The notes: generated by a model not told the origin, from the sequence alone. 10,608 bases of DNA from Actinobacteria bacterium UBA4426 (GCA_002390705.1 DGQA01000054.1:1-10608); one strand, 5' to 3'. Positions 1 through 6,992 are shown, counted from the first letter of the stretch. Numbers and translations: made by a program.

Positions 1-747
1 CTTCTTTAATTGATCTTTCACCATGTTAATCAGGCCCGCGCGTGTTCCTGGATTGCCCTGACCATCTGGGTAGCTGTGAACCGCGATTGCATCCACCGGC
101 CACTTGTCTTTCTTCAGTGCCTTGAGGTAAGGGGGAAAAAACTTTTCGTATGCAGACTCTAGGCGCAATGTGGTGCTGGCACTAACAATCTTGGCTGTTG
201 GGTCACCTTTCCGAATAATTTTCGATGCCTCTTTAGTGAGCTTTGCCATTTGCTTTGGTGTGCCTTGCCAAAAATCCTTCAGGTTTGCTTCATTCCAGAT
301 CTGGTAGGACTCGATGCTGTCTCCGTATCGGTTGACAACGGCTTTGACCCAATTTTTCCAGTCCTTGATTTTCGGCATGGATGCCGCACCCTTATTGGGG
401 TACGTACCCTGCTTCTTGTCGGAAGCCGCCCACTTCGGGGTGGAGCCCAACACGTAAAGAATACTGACGTTCTGGGCATTAGCGTTGCCGATTGCGCGGT
501 CTAGGCCATCCCACCAAAACTTGTTCTTCGACTGTTGCACTTGACCCCACGTGACGCCCGAGTCCCAAATACGGATTGATCCGTAAGTAACGCCTGGGTC
601 AACACCTTCAGCGATTTCCGGCACATGCAGCCCAAATTGGTCGGGCTGTACCGGATTGGGCGCGGCGGTTGCTGTTGTACCAGTTATGCCAACGAGTGAA
701 CTAGCGATAAATGCAGAACTGATGGTTATAGCCAAGGAACGGCGCAT
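1..747 (-). CDS. Secreted clan GH-A-like glycoside hydrolase (N-terminal part, runs off left edge)
   Basis: An open frame of 249 codons starts at the ATG at 747 and has no stop before the window edge, so the C-terminus is missing. Residues 1-29 look like a Sec signal peptide: MRR, a hydrophobic stretch, then ATAA before PNP. The mature part resembles a TIM-barrel glycosidase of the GH39/GH5-like type. It has an N-terminal FGLHVPE strand, RIWDSGVTW around 59-67, and WNEAN at 151-155, where Glu153 sits in the Asn-Glu pair typical of the acid/base residue after beta-4. HSYP follows at 234-237. The nucleophile Glu would lie beyond the edge. A ribosome site (AAGGA, 757-761) lies nine bases upstream. 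It follows the methyltransferase on the same strand after 66 bases. The substrate cannot be told; a cell-wall or extracellular polysaccharide is an inference. Secretion and fold are fairly sure, the GH family is not. Confidence 0.75.
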   Translation of the reverse strand, partial: MRRSLAITISSAFIASSLVGITGTTATAAPNPVQPDQFGLHVPEIAEGVDPGVTYGSIRIWDSGVTWGQVQQSKNKFWWDGLDRAIGNANAQNVSILYVLGSTPKWAASDKKQGTYPNKGAASMPKIKDWKNWVKAVVNRYGDSIESYQIWNEANLKDFWQGTPKQMAKLTKEASKIIRKGDPTAKIVSASTTLRLESAYEKFFPPYLKALKKDKWPVDAIAVHSYPDGQGNPGTRAGLINMVKDQLKK

Positions 748-756
748 ATTATGAAT

Positions 757-761
757 TCCTT
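757..761 (-). promoter_or_regulatory. Ribosome binding site of the secreted glycoside hydrolase
   Basis: On the minus strand this reads AAGGA, with nine bases to the ATG at 747. It supports the start that gives a clean signal peptide. Confidence 0.45.
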
Positions 762-813
762 CGTGGTTGGGACAGACGCCTACAAACTTAACCCATTCAG
801 GTCGGATTTGCCT

Positions 814-1506
814 TCAGCGGCGCCGTAAAATGTACAAACTTTGGCCATCCGTCTCGCGGCCGTATTCAAACCGGTCAACTGCCAGTCCCCCTAACTGTAC
901 GAGGGATTCAAAGTACTGACGTGAGAAGCGGGTGCAGTGCAGTCGCCCTTTCCATTCAAGTGGGCCATACCCGGCTGGGTTTTCATCCCACTCGGGAACG
1001 TCTTCTTCCACAAAGCAGGTGACTAATGCTTTGCCCATTGTGGTGAGGGTCTGACCCACTAATTCGAGGTACCCGGCCGTGTCGTCCACATTCATGTGGC
1101 TAAATACCGAATAGGCATAAAAAACGTCCACGCTGTGCGCATCGGTACTGAGCGTCCGCTCGAGCGAACCGTCTGGGTTATACCGCTCATTGCTGACGTC
1201 TACGTAGGTGAAGCGGTATCCCTCACCTGCAAGATTTTCTTGTGCCCAGTCAATAAGTGTGCGCTGCACATCTACCCCGTGATAGTCGCGGATAGATGGA
1301 AAATACTCCTTAACCCCGATTGCTAGGCGCCCTGCACCACTTCCCCAATCCAACAATGCAGACTCAGGATTGAGGTCGCAGTAGCGCTCAAGTCGCTTCA
1401 CATCTCGCACCGCAGTCCTAATGAAGGCTTTATCTTTCATAAAGTGCTTGCCGCCCATACGGTATTTCGCGGGTGGTAGTGGAGTCTTGTTTCGGTTACC
1501 AAACAC
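814..1506 (-). CDS. Class I SAM-dependent methyltransferase
   Basis: A 230-residue protein with a Rossmann-type methyltransferase core. Motif I is LLDWGSGAGR at 51-60, the acidic residue after strand 2 is Asp79 in HGVDV, and the post-motif strand is FYAYSVFSHM at 129-138. The N-terminal PPAKYRMGG stretch (11-19) precedes the fold, as in many Methyltransf_25/11-type enzymes. The start is GTG at 1506. An in-frame TAA two codons upstream excludes anything longer; ATG codons at residues 17 and 23 are shorter alternatives but would cut into this stretch. There is no ribosome site, but a TAGTCT hexamer sits six bases before the GTG, fitting a leaderless mRNA. It lies between the CoA-transferase (34 bases upstream) and the secreted hydrolase (66 bases downstream). 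The acceptor is unknown; a small molecule or surface sugar is possible given the nearby fcl. The family is sure, the substrate is not. Confidence 0.88.
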   Translation of the reverse strand: MFGNRNKTPLPPAKYRMGGKHFMKDKAFIRTAVRDVKRLERYCDLNPESALLDWGSGAGRLAIGVKEYFPSIRDYHGVDVQRTLIDWAQENLAGEGYRFTYVDVSNERYNPDGSLERTLSTDAHSVDVFYAYSVFSHMNVDDTAGYLELVGQTLTTMGKALVTCFVEEDVPEWDENPAGYGPLEWKGRLHCTRFSRQYFESLVQLGGLAVDRFEYGRETDGQSLYILRRR

Positions 1507-1512
1507 GTCTTA

Positions 1513-1518
1513 AGACTA
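1513..1518 (-). promoter_or_regulatory. Possible leaderless -10 element (TAGTCT) of the methyltransferase
   Basis: On the minus strand TAGTCT is followed by exactly six bases and the GTG start, the spacing expected if transcription begins at the start codon. It overlaps the palindrome GTCTTAAGAC (1507-1516) and the foot of the hairpin at 1517-1543. No convincing -35 is seen. Called by pattern only. Confidence 0.35.
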
Positions 1519-1543
1519 GTCGGTAGTGAACACTGCCCGACTA
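1517..1543 (-). terminator. Hairpin at the CoA-transferase stop codon (possible terminator without U-tract)
   Basis: Seven-base arms TAGTCGG and CCGACTA (1517-1523 and 1537-1543) enclose a wobble pair, a bulged C and a three-base AGT/ACT stem with a GAAC tetraloop. In transcript orientation the hairpin starts at the TAG stop of the CoA-transferase and ends just before the methyltransferase start. No run of T follows, so it is not a standard intrinsic terminator. It may stop, slow or protect the transcript end. The base pairing can be seen in the sequence; the role is inferred. Confidence 0.4.
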
Positions 1544-2773
1544 ATGCTCAAATAGCCCCATGTCCACGGCGGCCTTGGTTAAGTCGTCTCTGACGCTTTC
1601 GTGCGCGGCATATTTAATAATGTTCCTTGCTTGAACAGCCTGGCTGCGTCCGAAAATGTCGGCGATTCCATTCTCTGTTGCCACCGCACTGTGTTGGAAA
1701 CTTGTCACTGGCTCTTCCAGTACAGGAACGATCGTTGACCTGTCGGCCTTTGCATGCCAAGACGGTAAAGCGATGAAGGATTGGCCGCCACGTGCATGCA
1801 GCGCGCCCACAATAAAATCGGTTTGGCCACCGAAGCCAGAATAGATACGGCCTTTGATTCGACTCGCATTTGCTTGGTCTAAAAGATCCACTTGTAGTGC
1901 ACTATTCACGCTGGTCATGAGCGCCTGCTTTTCAATCTTCCCAGGGTTATTGGTGACCTCCGTGCGCATCATGCGAATGCGGGTATTCATGTGTACCCAG
2001 TCATACAGTTCGCGTGAGCCGAAAAGAAAAGATGCGGTCAGTGGGCGATCTGGGTCGAGTGCATCATTTTTATGAAGGTCAAGTACCCCGTCACTGAACA
2101 TCTCGGTCCAGATTCGCAATCCCTTGCGGTCCGCAAGGCGGCTCACCACAGCATTGGGAACCTCGCCGATTCCTAGTTGCATTGTTGAACCGTCATCTAC
2201 TCGAGCCGCAATCACTTCACCTACCGCTTGGCTCACCGGGCTGGGTGCAATTGGCTCATGAACGTCAAGGGGCTCGTCTACTTCTACCAAGAAATCAATG
2301 TCGTCGTGATACACCTGAGCGTCCCCATAGGTGTACGGCATTTGAGTGTTCGCTTGTGCGATAACCAGGCCACCACGTTCACGGACTGCCTCAATGGCTG
2401 CCGGCAAAATGTTGACCTCGGTCCCCAGACTCACTGTGTCAAAGCGCTGACTAGATGTGTGTAACAGCACCACGTCTGGCGTGTAATGATCTCGGAATAG
2501 TTTTGGCACCAAACTCAAGCGGGCCGGGATGTACACGAGTCGTTCATGGTGCCGCATCCCTGGGCCAACAAAGGCAGTTTCATAGGTAATGCCCTCCCGG
2601 TTTGGTATCCCTGGCTGCGCGTTAAGCATGTTCAATCGGTAGGTGGGGAAGACTGAATCGACCACCTGCAGAAGTGTTTTTGGGGTGGCAAAATTTCCAC
2701 TCGCGACAACCCTGGGGTTATCGCCGATGCCGCTCAAGATCGACTCAAGTTTCTCTACGGTGACAATTCGCAT
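1541..2773 (-). CDS. CoA-transferase, acetyl-CoA hydrolase / 4-hydroxybutyrate CoA-transferase family
   Basis: A 410-residue cytoplasmic enzyme of the family that moves CoA between acyl-CoA and a free acid, usually acetate. The family is recognised from MQLGIGEVPNAVV at 198-210, TEMFSDGVLDL at 223-233, and the glycine loop YSGFGGQTDFIVGA at 311-324. Glu224 in TEMFSDG is the conserved acidic residue I would expect to form the glutamyl-CoA thioester, by analogy with 4-hydroxybutyrate CoA-transferase. The length is slightly below the usual 430 or so. The ATG at 2773 is preceded by TAGGGT and six bases, which can be read as a leaderless -10 or as a weak GGGTG ribosome site. It diverges from fcl and lies upstream of the methyltransferase. 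The acyl substrate (4-hydroxybutyrate, butyrate, propionate or another) cannot be decided from the sequence, so no symbol is given. Confidence 0.9.
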   Translation of the reverse strand: MRIVTVEKLESILSGIGDNPRVVASGNFATPKTLLQVVDSVFPTYRLNMLNAQPGIPNREGITYETAFVGPGMRHHERLVYIPARLSLVPKLFRDHYTPDVVLLHTSSQRFDTVSLGTEVNILPAAIEAVRERGGLVIAQANTQMPYTYGDAQVYHDDIDFLVEVDEPLDVHEPIAPSPVSQAVGEVIAARVDDGSTMQLGIGEVPNAVVSRLADRKGLRIWTEMFSDGVLDLHKNDALDPDRPLTASFLFGSRELYDWVHMNTRIRMMRTEVTNNPGKIEKQALMTSVNSALQVDLLDQANASRIKGRIYSGFGGQTDFIVGALHARGGQSFIALPSWHAKADRSTIVPVLEEPVTSFQHSAVATENGIADIFGRSQAVQARNIIKYAAHESVRDDLTKAAVDMGLFEH

Positions 2774-2789
2774 ACGAGCACCCTACTTT
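2760..2789 (+). promoter_or_regulatory. Possible promoter of fcl and the ABM genes
   Basis: GTGACA at 2760-2765 and TACTTT at 2784-2789 are 18 bases apart, and transcription would start near 2796, giving a leader of about 44 bases. The -35 lies inside the first codons of the divergent CoA-transferase. Pattern evidence only. Confidence 0.35.
2780..2785 (-). promoter_or_regulatory. Possible leaderless -10 element (TAGGGT) of the CoA-transferase
   Basis: On the minus strand TAGGGT is followed by six bases and the ATG at 2773. It overlaps by two bases the proposed -10 of the divergent fcl promoter. GGGTG inside the same stretch could instead act as a weak ribosome site. Confidence 0.4.
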
Positions 2790-2839
2790 TTACCGAGGAT
2801 CAACGCACACCACTTACACCTCTGTGGAAAGATGCACCA

Positions 2840-3796
2840 GTGAGTGAATCTCAAAGCAAAATTAAATGGCCCGACACGAAGGTGTACGTTGCTGGCCACC
2901 GTGGTCTAGTCGGCTCCGCGCTCGTCCGGGCGCTGGAAGCACAAGGTGCCGGTGAGATCGTTGGTTGGACCTCAAGTGAGCTGGATCTACGTGACCGTGA
3001 AGCAGCCATAGATGCGGTCAACGAGGCCAAACCTGACATTGTGATCGACGCCGCTGCACGAGTAGGTGGAATCATGGCAAACTCGACCTACCCGGTTGAT
3101 TTCCTTAAAGACAATATGTTGATTCAGACCAACATAATGGACGGTGCGCATTCGGCAGATGTCGAGCGCTTTCTTTTTCTCGGTTCAAGTTGTATTTACC
3201 CGCGTCACGCGACACAACCGATCCGTGAATCAAGTTTGATGACCGGTCCACTTGAACCAACCAATCAGGCATACGCCATGGCAAAGATTGCCGGAATCTA
3301 TTACATCGAAGCTTTCCGCACCCAATACGGACGCAAGTGGATTTCGGCAATGCCAACAAACCTTTATGGTCCTCGAGACAACTTCAACCTGGAAACTTCA
3401 CATGTGCTTCCCGCATTTATTCGTCGTTTTCACGAAGCGAAAGAAAGTGGCGCGAAGTCAGTAACCCTATGGGGAACCGGTGCTCCTCGGCGTGAGTTTT
3501 TGCACGTAGACGACCTCGCCGATGCATGTTTGATGCTCTTACAGAATTACGACTCACATGAAACCATCAACGTGGGTTGGGGCGACGACATCCCGATCCG
3601 TGATCTCGCGGAGGCGGTAGCCGGCATTGTTGGCTTCGAGGGTGAGCTGGCGTGGGATTCAAGTAAGCCTGACGGCATGCCCCGTAAGTTGTTAGACACC
3701 AGCCGCATCAATGCCCTTGGTTGGTACCCGTCAATTAAATTGAATGCCGGACTCGCTGCCACCTACGACTGGTACCTGGAAAACAATGCTGCATGA
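2840..3796 (+). CDS. fcl: GDP-L-fucose synthase
   Basis: This enzyme (GDP-4-keto-6-deoxymannose 3,5-epimerase/4-reductase) makes GDP-L-fucose for surface glycans from the product of GDP-mannose 4,6-dehydratase. It is a 318-residue extended SDR protein. The NADP(H)-binding GHRGLVG is at 19-25, SSCIYP at 116-121, and YAMAK gives Tyr145 and Lys149. Cys118 and His188 match E. coli Cys109 and His179 with a constant offset of nine, as do Ser116, Tyr145 and Lys149, so all known catalytic residues are present. The GTG start has GGAAAG eight bases upstream. The upstream ATG at 2832 meets a stop after three codons. Its end overlaps the next gene by 11 bases. The usual partner gmd is not in the window. 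Confidence 0.95.
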   Translation: MSESQSKIKWPDTKVYVAGHRGLVGSALVRALEAQGAGEIVGWTSSELDLRDREAAIDAVNEAKPDIVIDAAARVGGIMANSTYPVDFLKDNMLIQTNIMDGAHSADVERFLFLGSSCIYPRHATQPIRESSLMTGPLEPTNQAYAMAKIAGIYYIEAFRTQYGRKWISAMPTNLYGPRDNFNLETSHVLPAFIRRFHEAKESGAKSVTLWGTGAPRREFLHVDDLADACLMLLQNYDSHETINVGWGDDIPIRDLAEAVAGIVGFEGELAWDSSKPDGMPRKLLDTSRINALGWYPSIKLNAGLAATYDWYLENNAA

Positions 3797-4142
3797 CGCA
3801 CTATTGCCGGATCGACAGGCAATTCTGGTTCGCCTTAATGTGGTGAACGGTAAACGCACTGAGCTACTTGATTTGCTCAACACTTACGCGGATCGGATCG
3901 GTGAAGAACCCGGTACCGAGGTGTACACGGTTCTGGTTGACCCCGACAGCGAAGACATCGTCTGGCTGTTTGAAGTATTTACTAATGAAGAGGCTGAAAT
4001 CCTGCATCGGCAATCGATCGGATTCACTGATCTAATGCATGGCCTACAGAAAGTTCTTGATGGTTCGCCGGGAATTCTGCGTATGAATCCGCTACGCATG
4101 ACAATGCAAGAAGACATGTTCACCTTGGATTGGAGTTTCTAG
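3786..4142 (+). CDS. ABM-domain (antibiotic biosynthesis monooxygenase-like) protein, first of pair
   Basis: The ATG at 3786 lies inside the end of fcl (11-base overlap), giving 118 residues; GGAAA just upstream may be its ribosome site. The sequence fits a small ABM dimeric alpha-beta barrel: an opening strand AILVRLNVVNGKR (12-24), a helix LLDLLNTYADRI, strands VYTVLVDP and IVWLFEVFTNEEA, then ILHRQS with His74 in the place of the family's conserved His, and a closing LRMTMQEDMFTLDWSF. ABM proteins include cofactor-free quinol or anthrone monooxygenases, haem-degrading enzymes and many members of unknown role, and they act as dimers in the cytoplasm. The substrate cannot be deduced. The overlap with fcl means translation is probably coupled. 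A longer in-frame start at 3744 lies deep within fcl and adds a stretch unlike the family. Confidence 0.82.
   Translation: MLHDALLPDRQAILVRLNVVNGKRTELLDLLNTYADRIGEEPGTEVYTVLVDPDSEDIVWLFEVFTNEEAEILHRQSIGFTDLMHGLQKVLDGSPGILRMNPLRMTMQEDMFTLDWSF
4132..4135 (+). promoter_or_regulatory. Ribosome binding site deciding the start of the second ABM gene
   Basis: GGAG is followed by six bases and the GTG at 4142. This favours GTG 4142 over the in-frame TTG at 4130, which lies upstream of this site. Confidence 0.55.
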
Positions 4143-4432
4143 TGATTCGTGAGGTCGCGCAAATCTGCATCCGAGAAGAAGCCCGTGGGCAGTTCGTGGC
4201 GGACCTCGGTCGAGCCGTCACCGAAATCTTGCCCGATGTTGCGGGCGTAATTGAGTTTGTCCATGTGGGTTGGTGCCTAGAGCGACCAAATGTCTACATG
4301 TTCACAATTGATTGGGAGACACTCGATGACCACCTGGTGGGGTTCCGTGAATCCGAGCATTTCACCCAATGGCGCACATTAATCGGTCCGCACTTTGATG
4401 GGCCTGCGGTTGTGGAGCACTTCAGCTTGTAG
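4142..4432 (+). CDS. ABM-domain protein, second of pair
   Basis: A 96-residue protein starting at a GTG whose first base is the last base of the previous TAG stop, a one-base overlap typical of coupled translation. It too reads as one ABM domain: strand REVAQICIREEARGQFV, then GWCLERPNVYMFTIDWETLDDHLVGF, with a helix SEHFTQWRTLIGPHF and the closing AVVEHFSL. The DWETLDDHLVGFRES part with His64 and the terminal VEHF are typical of the family. It differs clearly from the first ABM protein, so the pair is not a recent duplication. Two adjacent, unequal, stoichiometrically coupled ABM proteins suggest a heterodimer, which is inference. The gene converges with the flavoprotein gene 37 bases away. 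A TTG at 4130 would add four residues. Confidence 0.85.
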   Translation: MIREVAQICIREEARGQFVADLGRAVTEILPDVAGVIEFVHVGWCLERPNVYMFTIDWETLDDHLVGFRESEHFTQWRTLIGPHFDGPAVVEHFSL

Positions 4433-4469
4433 TGCTACTCGGCTTAACAAGTCGGCTAAATGGGTGTGC

Positions 4470-5735
4470 TCAACTAAATGGTGGGCGTGAATCTAACTTG
4501 ACACTGGACTTACCCGCGTAATTCCACAGTCGCGCGGTCACGTCTTTGTCTTCGGGGGTAATCAGATTACCCATTACTCGCAATGCAATTGTCATGAGAA
4601 ATTGTGAACGCATTCCGATCGGACCAAATGTTGGTAATAACTTAGGAACTGTGATTAAGCCTGCGAGTCTGCGCGCAATTGAAAAAGCTGCTCCATAATG
4701 CGCAATCAGGATTTGTGGCCACACGGTTGTGAAGTTCATGCGGGAATTCGCGGGAGTGTCAGCGAACAACTGCGCTGCAAGGTGGCCGGTTTCTAGGCCG
4801 TAATCGATTCCTTCGCCGTTAAGCGGGTTCACGCACCCAGCAGAGTCACCAATAAGAACCCAGTTGGCGCCGGCAACATTACTGACCGCGCCACCCATGG
4901 GCAACAAGGCAGACCAAGGTGCGCGGACGTCGCCCTCTAACTGCCAGGTGTCACGTTGTTGATCGGTGTAAAAAGTAAGGAGACTCCGTAGGTTGACATT
5001 GGCTGGGCGTTTCACCGTGGCAAGGGTTCCCACACCGACATTAACTTCGCCGTCCCCCAGTGGGAAGACCCAACCGTAACCTGAGAGTAATTCATTTTTT
5101 TCGCCGCGAAGTTCAAGGTGACTTGAAATCCACTCGTCATCCGAGCGGTGCGACTTAATGTAACCGCGGGCCGCGACACCAAATGCAGTTGAGCGGTGCC
5201 ACTTGCGACCAAGGGTGCGACCCAGTTGTGATTTCGCACCGTCAGCCACAATTAAGCGTAAGCAATGAATCGTGACGGTTTCGGTCCCAGACCTTTTACT
5301 GCCGGCCGTTGTGAGTACGACACCGGCGACTTTGTCCCCGTCCATGACCGCATCAATCGCGCGCATCCCTTCCATGACGTCAACGCCAGCATCAATTGCC
5401 ACTTGGCGGATTGCCGCATCGAGTTCAAGGCGTGGAGCCGCGCCTCCGTAATTCGGAAGATTGCCACCTGGCCATGGAAGGTATAACTCTTGGTCAAAAC
5501 CAGCAGCACGCAGTCCCTTATTTCTGGCGCGTCCTTCCAGCCACGCAGACAGACCTAGTTGGTTAAGTTCGGCCATTGCCCGCGGGGTCAGCCCGTCACC
5601 GCACGGCTTATCCCTGGGAAAAGTCTCGGCGTCGACGAGTAAGACATTTAATCCGGCCCGGGCGCACCACGCCGCCGCGGCAGAACCCGCCGGGCCCGCA
5701 CCGACAACTAAGACATCCGTGATTTGAGAATTCAT
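4470..5735 (-). CDS. Geranylgeranyl reductase family FAD-dependent oxidoreductase (menaquinone reductase-like)
   Basis: A 421-residue flavoprotein that by family reduces isoprenoid double bonds; in mycobacteria the related MenJ reduces one isoprene of menaquinone. The FAD dinucleotide-binding GAGPAG is at 12-17 and ends in the acidic DAE of strand 2. PRDKPCGDG at 39-48 is the family's Cys-containing signature. PRLELD is at 101-106, GYGWVFP at 229-235 matches the YxWxFP motif that shapes the substrate pocket, and GDSAGCVNPLNGEGI at 296-310 is the second FAD motif. The last 90 or so residues are basic and hydrophobic, fitting membrane-surface contact. The ATG at 5735 is the family-like start; no ribosome site is evident. 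It lies 39 bases after the antiporter on the same strand. Other family members hydrogenate archaeal-type lipids or chlorophyll side chains, less likely here. Confidence 0.88.
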   Translation of the reverse strand: MNSQITDVLVVGAGPAGSAAAAWCARAGLNVLLVDAETFPRDKPCGDGLTPRAMAELNQLGLSAWLEGRARNKGLRAAGFDQELYLPWPGGNLPNYGGAAPRLELDAAIRQVAIDAGVDVMEGMRAIDAVMDGDKVAGVVLTTAGSKRSGTETVTIHCLRLIVADGAKSQLGRTLGRKWHRSTAFGVAARGYIKSHRSDDEWISSHLELRGEKNELLSGYGWVFPLGDGEVNVGVGTLATVKRPANVNLRSLLTFYTDQQRDTWQLEGDVRAPWSALLPMGGAVSNVAGANWVLIGDSAGCVNPLNGEGIDYGLETGHLAAQLFADTPANSRMNFTTVWPQILIAHYGAAFSIARRLAGLITVPKLLPTFGPIGMRSQFLMTIALRVMGNLITPEDKDVTARLWNYAGKSSVKLDSRPPFS

Positions 5736-5774
5736 ATGACAACAATTGTCCCGCGCCTAACTCGAGTGCGCAAA

Positions 5775-6980
5775 TTACGTCTGCTGGGGAGTTGGGATCT
5801 GGGTTTTGCGGCCCACATAATATGCGATTAATGGAAAGAGTAAAACGGAGAACGCTCCCGCACCGACCAAAGTCGCGGCATCAGCCGTTGTCATCACACC
5901 CGCGTCCACCTGAACCGAGGTCACGGCAACAATGATGGGAAGAGCTGTTGCCACATAAAGAGTGAAACGAATTCGGTCACGGATAACGGGTATCGCATAT
6001 CGATAGATGAAAAACTGTGGGAGCCCTCGAGCAACAAGAAGTAGTGCGGTAACAATCAGCATCGGTCCTGGATCTTCAATGATTGAGCGAATATCAATTT
6101 CAACGCCGGATACAACGAAAAAAATGGGAATTAGGAATCCGAAACCGACCGCTTCCACTTTTGCGTGCATGGTGTTATTTGCACCCCGAGGAGTGTTTAG
6201 TCGGAAAATTACTCCTGCGATAAAGGCCCCAAGCACTACATCAAGGCCGAGTGAAGCGGCGACCGCTAAAAGCCCGACGAGGAACATGATGGTAATTCTC
6301 ATCGGGGTTTGTGAAGATGAATAGTGCCCAGAGACTACCAATTGGTCCATTTTCTTAGAACTGAACCAGCCAGGAATCTTTGCTGCAATAAATGCAATCA
6401 CAGCCATTGCAATCAGTGACAGACTGGACTCGAGTGAACTCATGGTTCCAAGGAAAAGGGAAATCGCCACGATGGGACCAAACTCACCAATTGCCCCGGC
6501 ACCCATAAAGTACTTGCCAAATGGGGTCTGTAGTTCACCACTGTCACGCAGCACCGGCAACAGTGTTCCCAGCGCAGTACTTGTGAGAACAATGGAAAAC
6601 CCAAGGAAATTTTCGACATAGCCCATCAGGTCCAGGATCCACGTTGATAAGCCCGCAACGAGTAGCGTGGCGCCCCAGCCAATGGCAGCGAGTTTTCCGT
6701 ATCGGCCCTTGATCGCTTCGGGCTCAAGCTCTAGGCCGGCGAAGAAGAAAAGGAAACCTAAGCCAAGCGCTCCGAGGAGCGAAATGCTGGCATCTATTTG
6801 AACGAGGTCCAGCAACTCTGGACCTACCAAGATTCCCAAACCAATCATGATCACAACTTCAGCGACCTTGAGTCGAAGGAACCCCACCACAAGTGGTGAA
6901 AGCACCGCGATTGACATGATTATGAAAAGGCTAGTGAGTTCGGCTTGTACACCTGCGCTCTCAGCACCCACATGAATCAC
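5775..6980 (-). CDS. Cation:proton antiporter, CPA2 family (Na+/H+ exchanger domain)
   Basis: A 401-residue membrane protein with about eleven to thirteen hydrophobic segments and only the Na_H_exchanger domain. There is no C-terminal TrkA-N/RCK domain as in KefB/C. Landmarks are the FFFAGLELEPEAIKGR loop (about 77-92), which is typical of Kef-like CPA2 members; STALGTLLPVLRDSG (about 133-147); AIGEFGPIVAISLFLG (about 162-177) in the ion-binding region; and GAFIAGVIFR in the second half. It probably exchanges K+ or Na+ for protons at the cytoplasmic membrane; ion choice is not readable. The start GTG at 6980 has TAGCCT six bases upstream, fitting a leaderless mRNA. A second GTG three codons later is possible. 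It follows the EamA gene by 41 bases and precedes the flavoprotein gene. Confidence 0.9.
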   Translation of the reverse strand: MIHVGAESAGVQAELTSLFIIMSIAVLSPLVVGFLRLKVAEVVIMIGLGILVGPELLDLVQIDASISLLGALGLGFLFFFAGLELEPEAIKGRYGKLAAIGWGATLLVAGLSTWILDLMGYVENFLGFSIVLTSTALGTLLPVLRDSGELQTPFGKYFMGAGAIGEFGPIVAISLFLGTMSSLESSLSLIAMAVIAFIAAKIPGWFSSKKMDQLVVSGHYSSSQTPMRITIMFLVGLLAVAASLGLDVVLGAFIAGVIFRLNTPRGANNTMHAKVEAVGFGFLIPIFFVVSGVEIDIRSIIEDPGPMLIVTALLLVARGLPQFFIYRYAIPVIRDRIRFTLYVATALPIIVAVTSVQVDAGVMTTADAATLVGAGAFSVLLFPLIAYYVGRKTQIPTPQQT

Positions 6981-6986
6981 GCGTAC

Positions 6987-6992
6987 AGGCTA
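6987..6992 (-). promoter_or_regulatory. Possible leaderless -10 element (TAGCCT) of the antiporter gene
   Basis: On the minus strand TAGCCT is followed by six bases and the GTG at 6980. A TTACCT lies about 18 bases further upstream as a weak -35. No ribosome site is visible, which supports leaderless translation and an internal promoter in this gene run. Confidence 0.42.

Noticed and set aside
250..504. Plus-strand frame opposite the left-edge hydrolase
   Set aside because: The minus-strand frame encodes a recognisable signal peptide and glycosidase motifs; the plus frame resembles nothing.
3744..3785. Longer N-terminus for the first ABM protein starting at 3744
   Set aside because: It would lie entirely inside fcl, has no ribosome site and adds 14 residues unlike ABM proteins; ATG 3786 is preferred.
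4416..4436. Inverted repeat AGCACT-N9-AGTGCT around the stop of the second ABM gene as an intrinsic terminator
   Set aside because: Only six pairs, a nine-base loop, half inside coding sequence and no T-run after it; too weak to call a terminator.
4455..4481. Imperfect direct repeat CTAAATGGGTG / CTAAATGGTGG in the convergent gap
   Set aside because: Two short imperfect copies spanning a stop codon; easily chance and no known role.
5738..5750. Near-palindrome GACAACAATTGTC before the flavoprotein gene as an operator
   Set aside because: The true symmetric core is only ACAATTGT; no promoter is clear beside it and no family of regulators is indicated.
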